Part shown: positions 8,560-17,789 of the stretch, in pieces
Layout of the letters: every line of letters begins with the position of its first letter
How positions within the stretch are numbered: the stretch's first letter is position 1
DNA from: Bacteroidota bacterium
GTDB lineage: Bacteria; Bacteroidota; Bacteroidia; Bacteroidales; JAAUTT01
DNA: 32,199 nucleotides
Direction of reading: 5' to 3'
Assembly (NCBI GenBank): GCA_020048915.1
Contig: JAIFLU010000311.1
Coordinates: 1 to 32,199, forward strand
Program-made: the position numbers and the translations under genes
The notes under the pieces: model-generated
Told to the model about the DNA's origin: nothing
Databases searched by the model: none
The model's input: the letters and a program-made list of their open reading frames with translations, nothing else

Positions 8560-8694
8560 CAATAGCTATGGTCAGAAAACTCATATCAAAGTTCTTATCT
8601 TGGAAAATTAGCGTAACTCGTTAACCTTTCAGGTCATGTTACCAGCAATTTATTCAATTCTATAAAATGATTTTCACCAACAAAAAAGATTTAA

Positions 8695-9339
8695 ATGATT
8701 TACTATATAAGCGGATTAGGTGCAGACGAGCGAGTTTTTAAGTATTTAGACCTTGGCCAACTGGAGTATAAGTATATAAAATGGGAAACTCCTGCAAAAC
8801 ACGAAAAACTCCAAGATTATTGCAAGCGATTAATAGCACAAATTGATTTGTCGAAGGAAATAATTTTAGTTGGCGTTTCCTTTGGTGGGATTGTTGCGCA
8901 AGAAATTTCAAAAATTATTGAAACAAAAAAAGTCATTATTTTATCGAGTATAAAGTCAGCAAAGGAATATAATTGGCAATTAAGTTTAGTTAGAAAATTG
9001 AAATTGCATAAACTTGCGCCATCACGATTTTTAAAATGGTCAAATAGATTAACCGGGGACTATTATTTTGGGGTTACGAATAGATCGGAGTCTGAATTAT
9101 TGAAACAAATAATTAAGGATACTGATAGATTCTTTATGAAATGGGCAATTGAAGAGATTATGAGCTGGAAAGGAAATTCTACAAATACCAACATTGTTCA
9201 TATACATGGAGATAAGGATAGGATTTTCCCAGTTAATAGGATTAAGAACTTTATTAGCATTAAGGGCGGTGGACATTTTATGATCGTTAACAGAGCAAAA
9301 GAAATATCAGATATTCTTAAATTTGAATTAAAAAACTAA
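8695..9339 (+). CDS. Alpha/beta hydrolase family protein
   Basis: Cytoplasmic serine hydrolase of 214 residues, at the short end for this fold. The N-terminal ISGLGADERVF is the oxyanion-hole strand/loop. The nucleophile elbow is GVSFGG with Ser62. The acid is probably Asp173 or Asp175 in HGDKDRIFP, and the general base is His194 in GGGHFMIV, so a full triad is present. There is no signal peptide. The substrate cannot be told from sequence; small esters are typical for the family. It is followed by an MDR oxidoreductase 107 bp downstream, which need not be the same operon. Codon use is more AT-rich than in the neighbouring metabolic genes. Confidence 0.8.
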   Translation: MIYYISGLGADERVFKYLDLGQLEYKYIKWETPAKHEKLQDYCKRLIAQIDLSKEIILVGVSFGGIVAQEISKIIETKKVIILSSIKSAKEYNWQLSLVRKLKLHKLAPSRFLKWSNRLTGDYYFGVTNRSESELLKQIIKDTDRFFMKWAIEEIMSWKGNSTNTNIVHIHGDKDRIFPVNRIKNFISIKGGGHFMIVNRAKEISDILKFELKN

Positions 9340-9446
9340 AACCCAACTTGACTTTCGCTGATTATTTCCTTAAAATACTATATGATTTCACTGACATTTC
9401 TATTTTGCTAATTAAAACACATTAAATCGAATTCATAAAAACCCCC

Positions 9447-10412
9447 ATGAAAGCAATTGTAAATACGATATATGGTTCACCTGATGTGCTACACCTCCGG
9501 GAAGTTGAAAAACCAATACCCAAAGATAATGAGGTACTCATTAAAATACATGCAACAACAGTAAATCGAACCGATTGTGGATTTCGAAAACCCGAATATT
9601 TTATTGTTCGGTTAGTTGGAGGTTTATTTAAACCCAAAAATAAAATTCTGGGGAGTGAGCTTGCCGGCGTAGTTGAGGCAGTTGGCTCTGCTGTTAAAAT
9701 ATTTAAACCAGGCGATCCTGTTTTTGGACTAAGCACCTATAATTTTGGAGCCCATGCCGAATACATTTGCATTCCCGAAAATGGTTCCATTGCCCCCAAA
9801 CCGGGCAACACGTCTTTTGAAGAAGCCGCTGCCGTTTGCTACGGAGCATTTCTGGCATTGACTTACATTCGAAAAATTGATTTTAAAAACACGCCAAAAA
9901 TTCTTATCAATGGGGCTTCCGGATCAATTGGTACTGCCGGTTTGCAACTTGCTAAATATTATGGTGCCGAAATCACCGCAGTTTGCAATACCCGGAATTT
10001 TGAATTGGTGAAATCGTTGGGTGCTGATAAAGTAATCGATTTCACGAAGGAAGATTTTACAAAAAACGGACAACTCTATGATGTCGTTTTTGATTCCGTT
10101 GGCAAAAGTTCATTTTTTCGGTGTAAAAAAGTGCTTAAGCCCGGAGGGATCTACCTTTCCTCAGAATTGGGGTTTTTATGGCAGAATATCTTTTTGGCGC
10201 TGTTAACGCCAATTTTCGGGGGTAAAAAAGTGTTGTTTCCTATACCTAAAGACAATAAAGAAGATATCCTCTTTTTTAAGGAGCTAATTGAGGCGGGCAA
10301 ATATAAAGCTGTTATTGACAGAACCTATCCGTTGGAGCAAATTGTGGAGGCCACCCGATATGTCGAAACTTGTCAGAAGACCGGAAATGTTGTTATTTCA
10401 TTGCACGAATAA
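9447..10412 (+). CDS. Zinc-free MDR-family NAD(P)-dependent oxidoreductase (quinone reductase-like)
   Basis: Medium-chain dehydrogenase/reductase of 321 residues. The N-terminal GroES-like domain contains VNRTDCGFR and ILGSELAGVVEAVG, and the Rossmann domain has the nucleotide-binding loop GASGSIGTAG at 156-165. The Cys/His ligands of zinc-dependent alcohol dehydrogenases are absent, which points to the quinone-oxidoreductase branch that reduces quinones or enals with NADPH. The likely role is detoxification of reactive carbonyls or quinones, but the substrate is not determined. A single ATG start lies 5 nt after a run of C; no strong Shine-Dalgarno sequence is visible. The DUF6122 gene follows after 60 bp. 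Confidence 0.88.
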   Translation: MKAIVNTIYGSPDVLHLREVEKPIPKDNEVLIKIHATTVNRTDCGFRKPEYFIVRLVGGLFKPKNKILGSELAGVVEAVGSAVKIFKPGDPVFGLSTYNFGAHAEYICIPENGSIAPKPGNTSFEEAAAVCYGAFLALTYIRKIDFKNTPKILINGASGSIGTAGLQLAKYYGAEITAVCNTRNFELVKSLGADKVIDFTKEDFTKNGQLYDVVFDSVGKSSFFRCKKVLKPGGIYLSSELGFLWQNIFLALLTPIFGGKKVLFPIPKDNKEDILFFKELIEAGKYKAVIDRTYPLEQIVEATRYVETCQKTGNVVISLHE

Positions 10413-10472
10413 CATTCCGGAATATAGGATGTTTTGTGTTTGATACATACACCGCAATCAAAAAAATCACGG

Positions 10473-10844
10473 ATGAACTTTCAGCCCATTGTCCATTATT
10501 CTTTGCATTTGGTTTTTCCTTTCATAATAGCCTGGTTTTTTTTCAGAAGCAATTGGAGAGTTACCGGATTAATAATCCTTTTAACATTATTAGTGGATAT
10601 TGACCATATTTTCGCCACTCCTATTTTTGACCCATCCCGATGCAGTATCGGTTATCATCCACTGCATTCTTTCTGGGCGATTGGAATTTACATAGTTGCA
10701 GTATTTTTTAAAAAAGTGAGGCTTGTAGCAATAGGCTTATTATTTCATATGTTTACCGATTTAATCGATTGCACCTGGACTTTTAGCCGCTGCCACGAAT
10801 GTTTTATTAGTTCAAAAATCTATTCATTATTAAATTCATTTTAA
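10473..10844 (+). CDS. DUF6122-like integral membrane protein
   Basis: Small membrane protein of 123 residues from the ATG at 10473. The open frame extends back to a TTG at 10434, but homologues, as I recall them, begin near QPIVHYSLH. About four membrane segments carry conserved charged residues: His8, VDIDH (Asp42, Asp44, His45), YHPLHS (His62, His65) and HMFTDLID (His92, Asp96, Asp99). This His/Asp pattern resembles membrane-bound metal-dependent hydrolases of the YdjM type, but the function of DUF6122 is unknown. The Cys-containing tail after residue 100 is less typical. It may be co-transcribed with the upstream oxidoreductase. Confidence 0.72.
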   Translation: MNFQPIVHYSLHLVFPFIIAWFFFRSNWRVTGLIILLTLLVDIDHIFATPIFDPSRCSIGYHPLHSFWAIGIYIVAVFFKKVRLVAIGLLFHMFTDLIDCTWTFSRCHECFISSKIYSLLNSF

Positions 10845-10959
10845 TAAATTTAGCCCCTCGATGGAATCAGGTCAACAGGAAAGAATAGAATGACCTACAA
10901 TATAAACTTACTATCTGCAGCTTAATATTTTAAGGAAAATTAAATCTCAGAAAAAACGT

Positions 10960-12534
10960 ATGAAGAAAATTTGTGCATTATTTATCTCTTTATGGATAAC
11001 CGGAATTATTGCCGGTCAGGAAAAGGATGTGAAAAGTTTTGATCCGAAAAATCTGAATTGGTATAACAAAGACCTGAATCTCGACAAGGTTATAGGAACC
11101 AGTGTGGACAAAGCTTACAATTCTATCCTGCAAAACAGAACACCAAAGAAGACAGTTATTGTCGCCGTCATTGATGGAGGTGTAGACATTTATCACGAGG
11201 ATCTGGCCGGCGTTATTTGGGTGAATCAGGACGAAATTCCTGCTAATAATATTGATGATGATAAAAATGGGTATATCGACGATATAAATGGTTGGAATTT
11301 TATAGGAAATAAAGATAACCAAAATGTACTGTTTGAAAATTTTGAATATACCCGAATTGTGAAGCAGCAGAATGTGAACGATGTTAATTATACTAAGGCA
11401 AAGAGTTTGTACGATAAAGAACTGCAGAAAAGACAAACGGAGAATAAGAATATTGAGCGATTTGAAAAAGTGTACCTCGAAGCCAAATCAATTATTCTGA
11501 AAAATACTGGAATCGACGTGAAATCAAAGTCGGATTTGGAGAAAGTAAAATCGAATGATAATAGGATTCTTGGCGCCAAAGATTTTTTGTCCAAACGTTA
11601 TTCCATGGGTTTTAAGGAAGAGCAGTTAACGAGTTTTAAAAAATTAAACAGCGAGTACCTCGATTATTTTCTGAATACCGGATTTAATCCCCGGAATATT
11701 GTGGGAGATGATCCTGCGAATATGCAGGACCGAAATTATGGGAATAACGATGTTAAAGGTCCCCGATCCTCTCACGGTACTTCGGTATCCGGTATTATTG
11801 CCGGAGTTAGGAACAATAATATTGGCATAAATGGAATAGCCAGGGATGTTAAGATTATGGCAATCCGAACAACCCCAAGCGGAGACGAAAGGGATAAAGA
11901 TGTTGCGTTAGCAATTATGTATGCGGTGGATAATGGAGCCGATATCATCAATATGAGTTTTGGCAAGCAGGTTTCCCCTCAAAAGAGTTTTGTAGATATG
12001 GCTGTAAAATATGCAGAAGAGCATAAAGTTTTATTAATTCATGCTGCTGGCAATTATGGTTTTAATATTGATGTTTTAGAAACGTATCCCAGCGATCGGT
12101 ATTTGGATGGCACCGAACCTTCTAACTGGCTTAATGTTGGGGCTTCAGATCAGACGTTAGATAAAAAGTTGCCAGCCATATTTTCAAACTATGGCGCAAA
12201 ACATGTGGATATATTTGCCCCCGGAGTTGAACTCGTAACACTCGATTCGTGCAACTCATACAGTATGCCAAGTGGCACCAGTGTTTCTGCCCCAGTTGTA
12301 ACAGGTATTGCTGCGCTAGTATTATCATATTATCCCCAGTTAACCCCCAGCGAAGTAATTCAACTCTTAATGGAGAGTTCCTACAAAGTAACCAAACCAA
12401 AAAAGGTTTTAATACCTGATTTGGAAGTACCAAAGAGGAAGAAAACAATGTTTAAAGAGCTTTCGAAATGTGGGGGTATTGTTAATGCTTATAATGCGCT
12501 GTTATTGGCAAAAGAACGATACGATAAGCAATAA
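10960..12534 (+). CDS. Secreted subtilisin-like serine peptidase (S8 family)
   Basis: Subtilase of 524 residues with an N-terminal signal peptide (about residues 1-19, ending IIAGQ). The catalytic triad is Asp72 in VAVIDGGVD, His272 in SSHGTSVSG and Ser441 in SGTSVSAP; the oxyanion Asn lies in HAAGNYG. About 200 residues separate Asp and His, far more than in subtilisin, and this charged, largely helical insert is typical of Bacteroidota S8 members of this type. An acidic loop near residues 100-112 (NNIDDDKNGYIDDING) resembles a calcium site. There is no type IX sorting domain at the C-terminus, so it probably stays in the periplasm. The substrates are unknown. Confidence 0.92.
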   Translation: MKKICALFISLWITGIIAGQEKDVKSFDPKNLNWYNKDLNLDKVIGTSVDKAYNSILQNRTPKKTVIVAVIDGGVDIYHEDLAGVIWVNQDEIPANNIDDDKNGYIDDINGWNFIGNKDNQNVLFENFEYTRIVKQQNVNDVNYTKAKSLYDKELQKRQTENKNIERFEKVYLEAKSIILKNTGIDVKSKSDLEKVKSNDNRILGAKDFLSKRYSMGFKEEQLTSFKKLNSEYLDYFLNTGFNPRNIVGDDPANMQDRNYGNNDVKGPRSSHGTSVSGIIAGVRNNNIGINGIARDVKIMAIRTTPSGDERDKDVALAIMYAVDNGADIINMSFGKQVSPQKSFVDMAVKYAEEHKVLLIHAAGNYGFNIDVLETYPSDRYLDGTEPSNWLNVGASDQTLDKKLPAIFSNYGAKHVDIFAPGVELVTLDSCNSYSMPSGTSVSAPVVTGIAALVLSYYPQLTPSEVIQLLMESSYKVTKPKKVLIPDLEVPKRKKTMFKELSKCGGIVNAYNALLLAKERYDKQ

Positions 12535-12776
12535 TATTTTCTGGTTACACTGCATTTTGATATCATCGGGTATCATTTTGAATTGCGTGCTGGCTTTAAA
12601 GTATTGACCTCGTATTTCAACTTTTAGCTGAACGCTGAAAATTTGCTGCCAATAGGATTCTATGTTTCCTAAAATAACTAACTTACTGATTAATTATGTT
12701 GAGGGGATTGATATTTCGAAATAGGGAAAACTTTTCAACTAAAGAGCTAGTGTAAATATTGGTAAATTGTTATTTC

Positions 12777-14636
12777 ATGAAGATTACTGTATTTGATTTT
12801 GTTGTGAAAGCTTGGAGGTCTGTTTTTGGCTGCTCTTCCTCCGAAAAAATTCTCACATCGAAGTCGCAAAAAATTGTTGTTTACCAGGTTTTTACCCGAT
12901 TATTTGGGAATACAAATACTACTAACAAATCCTGGGGTACCATTAAAGAAAATGGTGTGGGCAAATTCAGCGATTTCAACAATAAAGCCCTGCAGGGAAT
13001 CAAGAACCTGGGGGTTACCCATATTTGGTATACGGGTGTTCCGCATCACGCAGTTATTAACGATTACACATCCTATGGTATCAGTAACGACCATCCCGAT
13101 GTGGTAAAGGGTCGTGCCGGTTCTCCTTATGCTGTAAAGGATTATTACAATGTGAATCCCGATTTGGCAGAGAATCCTGCAAAACGGCTGAACGAATTCA
13201 AAGCGCTTATTAAGCGCACCCATGCTAATGGGTTGAAACTAATTATAGATATTGTCCCAAACCATGTGGCTCGGCATTATAAAGGACTTACCAATCCCAA
13301 TGGGGTGCAGGATTTTGGCACTGGCGATGACAAAACAGTGACTTACGATAAAAATAATAATTTTTACTATAATCCTGGAGAAAGCTTTCAGGTTCCCGAA
13401 TGGCTGCATGATTATAAACCCCTTGGAGGAGAAAAGCATTCACTTTCGGGCACGAAATTTATAGAGTCTCCAGCAAAATGGACCGGAAACGGTTCGCGTT
13501 TATCTCAACCTCATTTTTATGATTGGTATGAGACAGTGAAGTTAAACTATGGTATTCGTCCGGATGGTAGTAAAGACTTTGATGAATTACCCGATGGATT
13601 CGATAGGAAGGATTACAAAGAACACTATTCCTTTTGGGAAGGAAAAAATGTACCTGATACCTGGATTAAATTCAGGGATATTGCGCTTTATTGGACCAAC
13701 ATGGGAGTTGATGGATTTCGGTACGATATGGCCGAGCTGGTGCCTGTCGAATTCTGGAGTTTTATGAACTCTGCCATAAAAATGATTAATCCCAATGCCT
13801 TTTTATTAGCCGAAGTTTATAACCCAGACCAGTATCGAAGTTATATTAACCTTGGGAAAATGGATTACCTCTACGATAAAGTGGAGTTATACGATACTCT
13901 GAAAGGCATCATGCGTGGGCATGGAACTACCGACAGCATCTCGGTAATTCAAAATCGATTAGCTGATATTGAGCATCAAATGCTGCACTTTCTGGAAAAC
14001 CACGACGAACAGCGAATTGCTAGCCCCGAATTTGCTGGAAGCGCAGCAAAGGGAAAACCTGCCATGGTTTTATCTGCAACAATAAGTACTTCGCCAACCA
14101 TGATTTATTTTGGACAGGAAGTGGGCGAACCTGCTGCTGAAAATGCTGGTTTTGGCTCCAGCAGCCGCACGTCCATCTTCGATTATATTGGGGTTCCTAA
14201 CCATCAGCGGTGGCTTAATAACAAGCAATTTGACGGAGGACAGCTACTGCCCGAAGAAAGGGAATTAAGGGATTTTTACCAACGTCTTTTAAATTTTACG
14301 ATCCAAAGCAGCGCTTTAATGGGGAAGTATCAGGAAATTCACAGTCACAACCTTAGGCATACACCGTATTATAATAATCATGTATTTTCGTTTGTCCGGT
14401 ATTCAAACTCAGAAAAATTGTTAATCGTTATGAACTTTCATAGCAGCGATACCTTTGGCTTTGATCTGGAAATTCCAACAAACCTAATTACCGAATGGGG
14501 GATAGCGGAAGGAGAGATATCAATAACCGATCAGCTTTACCAAATAAAAAAAGCCACATTCCAAATAAAAAATAGACTGGGAAGGGGAAGGGTAACTATT
14601 GGTCCATTGGAGTCGTTTATTTTTTGGGTAAAATAA
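12777..14636 (+). CDS. GH13 alpha-amylase family protein
   Basis: Alpha-glucan hydrolase with a (beta/alpha)8 barrel, about 619 residues from the ATG at 12777. The frame extends to a TTG at 12759, which I reject. Family motifs are VVYQVFTRLF near the N-terminus, DIVPNHVARHY, GFRYDMAE with the nucleophile Asp317, LLAEVYN with the acid/base Glu346, and FLENHDEQR with Asp410. A C-terminal beta domain follows. Homologues that I recall carry a lipoprotein signal. Here a VFGCSSS motif puts a candidate lipidated Cys at 19, but the preceding stretch contains Asp7 and Lys11 and is a poor signal, so the location is uncertain. Starch or maltodextrin is the likely substrate. It is a stand-alone gene with no SusC/SusD neighbours. 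Confidence 0.9.
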   Translation: MKITVFDFVVKAWRSVFGCSSSEKILTSKSQKIVVYQVFTRLFGNTNTTNKSWGTIKENGVGKFSDFNNKALQGIKNLGVTHIWYTGVPHHAVINDYTSYGISNDHPDVVKGRAGSPYAVKDYYNVNPDLAENPAKRLNEFKALIKRTHANGLKLIIDIVPNHVARHYKGLTNPNGVQDFGTGDDKTVTYDKNNNFYYNPGESFQVPEWLHDYKPLGGEKHSLSGTKFIESPAKWTGNGSRLSQPHFYDWYETVKLNYGIRPDGSKDFDELPDGFDRKDYKEHYSFWEGKNVPDTWIKFRDIALYWTNMGVDGFRYDMAELVPVEFWSFMNSAIKMINPNAFLLAEVYNPDQYRSYINLGKMDYLYDKVELYDTLKGIMRGHGTTDSISVIQNRLADIEHQMLHFLENHDEQRIASPEFAGSAAKGKPAMVLSATISTSPTMIYFGQEVGEPAAENAGFGSSSRTSIFDYIGVPNHQRWLNNKQFDGGQLLPEERELRDFYQRLLNFTIQSSALMGKYQEIHSHNLRHTPYYNNHVFSFVRYSNSEKLLIVMNFHSSDTFGFDLEIPTNLITEWGIAEGEISITDQLYQIKKATFQIKNRLGRGRVTIGPLESFIFWVK

Positions 14637-14828
14637 TTTTCTTTAGGACATTTCCATTATTATAATATTTTACAGTAAAGACGATGCTGACAAAAGTCGT
14701 TGTAGAAATTGTTAAACCCAACTGAAAATCAATTTCATTGAAATTCAGGTATCGTACATTAAATTATATGAAATTTTTATTTCTAAAGTGACCGACTCTT
14801 TATAAACAATCAATTAGTACGGATATCT

Positions 14829-16700
14829 CTATTTTCCGGCGAAAACCCGTTTCATTTCATCGCTGTCCCAGGCATGATCGTTAAATGATGGCTTTTGGGC
14901 AAAGTCGTTATTAAGCAATTCTTCCTGTATTTCAATTTGTTTCCGTGCCGCTGAAATATAAAGATTAGTATCGTGCCAGAGTTTATGGAGTTCCTGCATT
15001 GCCGCCTCGTCGTACCCGATAAAATGCTGAGCTGCCCGTTGTACTGTGTACGACCTGAAACCTAGTTTTTTCAATACATCTACTCCCATTCGAACCGACG
15101 ATTCGAGATGTTCCCTGTAAATATGCTTTACCTCTTTGTTCATTAGTTCGTAGGCATCGAACCTGTTCTTGGTTCGCACCATAAGTTGAAGGTTGGGAAA
15201 GTGTTTTTGAATAGTTTCTACCAAAACCAGGTTTGTCTCATGGGAGTCGATAGCAGATATTAGAATATTGGCCTCTCTGGCTCCTGCCGATTCGAGTAAA
15301 TCAACACGTGTTGCATCCCCATAAAAAACCTTAAATCCCATCTTTCGGAGAAGATCAACCCGATCCGAATCATGATCTAGAATCGTTGCATTTACTCCAT
15401 TAGCGCGTAAAAAGCGTCCAAGCGTGCTTCCAAAATGTGAAAAACCGGCAATGATAATCTTATTCTTTTCATCTATCGCATCGGCAGGACGTTCGTCGAT
15501 TTTTTTAGTTCCCAGGTGGGGAAGCACGTATTTTTCATTTAGCAGGATCAAAACAGGTGTAATAGACATACTCATTGCTGTAACTGCCATCATTAGTTCC
15601 GTATCTTCACGGTTTAGGATGTCTAGTTGTCCAATAAACGAAATTGTTACAAAGGCAAATTCTCCAACTTGTGACAGGCTTATCGACATAATCATATTTT
15701 GGTCGTGCGATAACTTCGAAAAACGACCGATAGTGAAAATAATCGATGCTTTTAGCAGGATAATTCCCAGGGTAAGTGTTGCAATTACGAATGGTTTTTC
15801 CGCTATTAGCTGAAAATTAATTGAAGCACCTACAGCCATAAAAAATAAACCAAGCAATAATCCTTTGAAGGGTTCGATATCCGATTCCAACTCGTGACGG
15901 AATTCGCTGTTGGCTAGGATTACTCCTGCCAAAAAGGTTCCAAGTGCCGGGCTCAATCCAACCATACCCATCAAAAAAGCTATTCCGGTCACTATTAGTA
16001 AAGCCGAGGCCGTAAATAGCTCCCGTATTCTCGATTTTGCAACAATTCGTAATAGGGGGGATATGCCAAAACGACCTGCCACTATAATACTTGTAATTGC
16101 ACCAAGCAACGCCAGAGTTTGTAACCATCCGGGTAGTCCATCTAATATTGAGTGACTGACAGCGGCATCTGCGTTAATTGTGTGGATAGCCAGAAGGGGA
16201 AGAATTGCCAGGATTGGAATAACAGCGATATCCTGAAAAAGCAAAATAGCAAAGGAGCTCCTACCAGCACTACTCTGCATCAGGTTTTTTTCTTTCATCG
16301 ACTGCAAAACAATGGCTGTTGACGACATGGCTAATGACATGCCTATTGCGAGCGATGCCTGCCAATTCATTCCCAAAACGAGGCTAATCGCAAATACTGC
16401 AAATGTGGTTACAAGTACTTGAGATAGGCCTGTTCCGAGGATAAGCTTACGGATTTTCCATAGTTTTTTTGGTTCCAGCTCAAGTCCTATTAGAAAAAGC
16501 ATCATAACCACTCCAAATTCGGCAAAATGCATAATATCTTCGCCTTCTTCGCCAATAAACCCTAATAGAAATGGCCCCACTACTATACCTGCAATCAAAT
16601 AACCCAGTACCGAACCCATTCCTAATTTTTTGGCCACAGGCACACAAATGATTGCTGCACTTAGGTAAACCATGGCCTGAATTAGAAAACCGTTTCCCAT
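14829..16700 (-). CDS. KefB/KefC-type K+/H+ antiporter (CPA2 family) with RCK domain
   Basis: Monovalent cation:proton antiporter of 623 residues. Residues 1-385 form about 12-13 membrane segments with the Kef signatures FLIGLELEPKKLW, AMSSTAIVLQ, LLFQDIAVIPILAI and DIEPFKGLLLGLFFMAVGA. Residues from about 400 form a TrkA-N/RCK domain whose GFSHFGSTLGRFLRANG loop binds nucleotide, followed by LDHD and FYGDATRVDLLESAGA as in E. coli KefC. A ~90-residue tail follows. In gamma-proteobacteria these proteins let K+ out when glutathione adducts form, acidifying the cytoplasm. Whether the ligand is glutathione here is not known. The gene starts 8 bp after the upstream quinone reductase-like gene, matching the kefG-kefB and kefF-kefC arrangement. 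Confidence 0.9.
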   Translation of the reverse strand: MGNGFLIQAMVYLSAAIICVPVAKKLGMGSVLGYLIAGIVVGPFLLGFIGEEGEDIMHFAEFGVVMMLFLIGLELEPKKLWKIRKLILGTGLSQVLVTTFAVFAISLVLGMNWQASLAIGMSLAMSSTAIVLQSMKEKNLMQSSAGRSSFAILLFQDIAVIPILAILPLLAIHTINADAAVSHSILDGLPGWLQTLALLGAITSIIVAGRFGISPLLRIVAKSRIRELFTASALLIVTGIAFLMGMVGLSPALGTFLAGVILANSEFRHELESDIEPFKGLLLGLFFMAVGASINFQLIAEKPFVIATLTLGIILLKASIIFTIGRFSKLSHDQNMIMSISLSQVGEFAFVTISFIGQLDILNREDTELMMAVTAMSMSITPVLILLNEKYVLPHLGTKKIDERPADAIDEKNKIIIAGFSHFGSTLGRFLRANGVNATILDHDSDRVDLLRKMGFKVFYGDATRVDLLESAGAREANILISAIDSHETNLVLVETIQKHFPNLQLMVRTKNRFDAYELMNKEVKHIYREHLESSVRMGVDVLKKLGFRSYTVQRAAQHFIGYDEAAMQELHKLWHDTNLYISAARKQIEIQEELLNNDFAQKPSFNDHAWDSDEMKRVFAGK

Positions 16701-16708
16701 GATATTTA

Positions 16709-17320
16709 TTATTTAGGTTGAATAAAGTGATCGTTGATTATTTCCAGGTGGAGTAACGTTTTAAGTGGTGACGTTTCGATTGATAAAAAATTTAGCAGTG
16801 CTTTGTATTCCTCTACCTTTATAGCAAGTTCATTGGGTTGAAGCCGATGTGTTCCCTGTACTGCAAAAGGTGGGAGGTATACCATTTTGCAAAGCGTGGC
16901 TGTTTGGTCAAATGGCGCAAGCATCTGGTTGATTGTAAACCTGTTTCGCCCATCGGTTTGATAAGCTTCTCGGGCCCCCCCTGTAGTAACCACATTCAGG
17001 ATGTATTTTTCTTTTAGGGCGTCTCCGTTTGGTCCATAGGCCCAATTGAATTCCAATACAAGATCAATCCATTGTTTGAGTAAAGGAGGGCAACTATACC
17101 AGTAAAAAGGATGCTGCCAAATAATCACATCATGCGCCAAAAGTAATTCCTGTTCGCGTTTTACATCGATATTGAAATCAGGATAGCTTTCATATAAATC
17201 CTGAAAAGTGATAAATGATAGCTGTTTTTCCATAACAACCATGGCATTGTTGACTACAGAATGTTCAAAACGGGGATGAGCAAACAGTACCAATATTTTC
17301 CGCATACTTTTTTTGGACAT
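16709..17320 (-). CDS. KefF/KefG-like NAD(P)H oxidoreductase, ancillary to the antiporter
   Basis: Flavodoxin-fold FMN oxidoreductase of about 198-203 residues. ILVLFAHPRFEHS at the N-terminus is the phosphate-binding start of the NAD(P)H dehydrogenase (quinone) family. IIWQHPFYWYSCPPLLKQWI and the TTGGAREAYQ loop are typical for KefF/KefG. In E. coli these proteins bind the antiporter and are needed for its full activity, and they reduce quinones. The start may be the ATG at 17320 or the in-frame ATG at 17305, which lies closer to the family's usual N-terminus. It is followed by the antiporter gene after an 8-bp gap, so co-translation is likely. The intergenic region upstream shows no clear TAnnTTTG box. 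Confidence 0.87.
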   Translation of the reverse strand: MSKKSMRKILVLFAHPRFEHSVVNNAMVVMEKQLSFITFQDLYESYPDFNIDVKREQELLLAHDVIIWQHPFYWYSCPPLLKQWIDLVLEFNWAYGPNGDALKEKYILNVVTTGGAREAYQTDGRNRFTINQMLAPFDQTATLCKMVYLPPFAVQGTHRLQPNELAIKVEEYKALLNFLSIETSPLKTLLHLEIINDHFIQPK

Positions 17321-17489
17321 AAATTGTGAGGAGACTATTCTTCATTAAACTAAATGGATTGGTTATGGTTCATAGGAATAAACATATTATTTTCTTTTTA
17401 GATTCAGGTTGTGCTTTGTTGGTAGATTTTTTTGCTTTACAACGAATCGAAAACAGGTCAATTAGGGATCAGGAACTTTTTTCCTGAAA

Positions 17490-17527
17490 CAAAAAACCCT
17501 TTCAAATAGCTTGTATTTGAAAGGGTT
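17490..17527 (-). terminator. Rho-independent terminator of tRNA-Gln
   Basis: A perfect 14-bp inverted repeat, AACCCTTTCAAATA (17495-17508) and TATTTGAAAGGGTT (17514-17527), has a 5-nt loop. On the minus strand the hairpin runs straight into T6. It lies 14 bp past the end of the tRNA gene. A second small hairpin (CAGGAA/TTCCTG, 17470-17486) follows directly. Confidence 0.88.
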
Positions 17528-17541
17528 GCATTGTGTCTTTG

Positions 17542-17612
17542 TTGTCCCACCAGGACTCGAACCTAGGCTAACAGAACCAAAATCTGCTGTGCTACCACTA
17601 CACCATAGGACA
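17542..17612 (-). tRNA. tRNA-Gln (anticodon TTG)
   Basis: The 71-nt cloverleaf reads on the minus strand. The acceptor stem TGTCCTA pairs with TGGGACA, with discriminator A. The D arm contains GGTGTAGTGGTAGCAC. The anticodon stem GCAGA/TCTGT closes the 7-nt loop TTTTGGT, giving anticodon TTG (UUG), which decodes CAA/CAG as glutamine. The T arm has the invariant GGTTCGAGTCC. CCA is not encoded at the 3' end. A -7/-33 promoter lies upstream and a strong terminator downstream, so it forms a single-gene unit. Confidence 0.96.
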
Positions 17613-17628
17613 ATCTCAAATCGAGGTG

Positions 17629-17657
17629 CAAAAATATAAATTTTTTTAATACAACAA
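17629..17657 (-). promoter_or_regulatory. Promoter of tRNA-Gln (TTG-N18-TATTTTTG)
   Basis: On the minus strand TTG (17655-17657) is followed after 18 bp by TATTTTTG (17629-17636), an exact match to TAnnTTTG. The predicted transcript start falls about 8-10 nt before the tRNA 5' end at 17612, as expected for a single tRNA unit. Confidence 0.65.
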
Positions 17658-17789
17658 CCTTCCCATCATTTTTTTATTCTCCAAAATTAAACAGCAGGAG
17701 CAACCTAAATATGCAAACTGCTTGTTTAATTGGAGACCATCATGTATCTGAATCATTGTTAAGGTGTAATCATTTTTTTGTTTATGCTA

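Noticed and set aside
10434-10472. TTG start of the DUF6122 gene
   Set aside because: The family usually begins near the ATG at 10473, and the upstream codons do not form a sensible membrane or signal sequence.
10370-10603. ORF overlapping the MDR oxidoreductase and DUF6122 genes
   Set aside because: It is a shadow frame with no family resemblance; the DUF6122 frame in the same DNA carries the conserved residues.
12712-12723. Perfect 12-bp palindrome TATTTCGAAATA before the GH13 gene
   Set aside because: It is short, AT-rich and not linked to a visible promoter or regulator, so chance is a fair explanation.
12759-12776. TTG start of the GH13 gene six codons upstream
   Set aside because: The ATG at 12777 lies just downstream and begins a more plausible N-terminus.
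361-14636. Polysaccharide utilisation locus around the GH36 and GH13 genes
   Set aside because: No SusC/SusD pair or hybrid sensor is present, and the two hydrolases are 10 kb apart with unrelated genes between them.
14731-14745. Small hairpin AATTTC/GAAATT between the GH13 and antiporter genes
   Set aside because: The stem is only 6 AT-rich bp and no T run follows, so it is not a convincing terminator.
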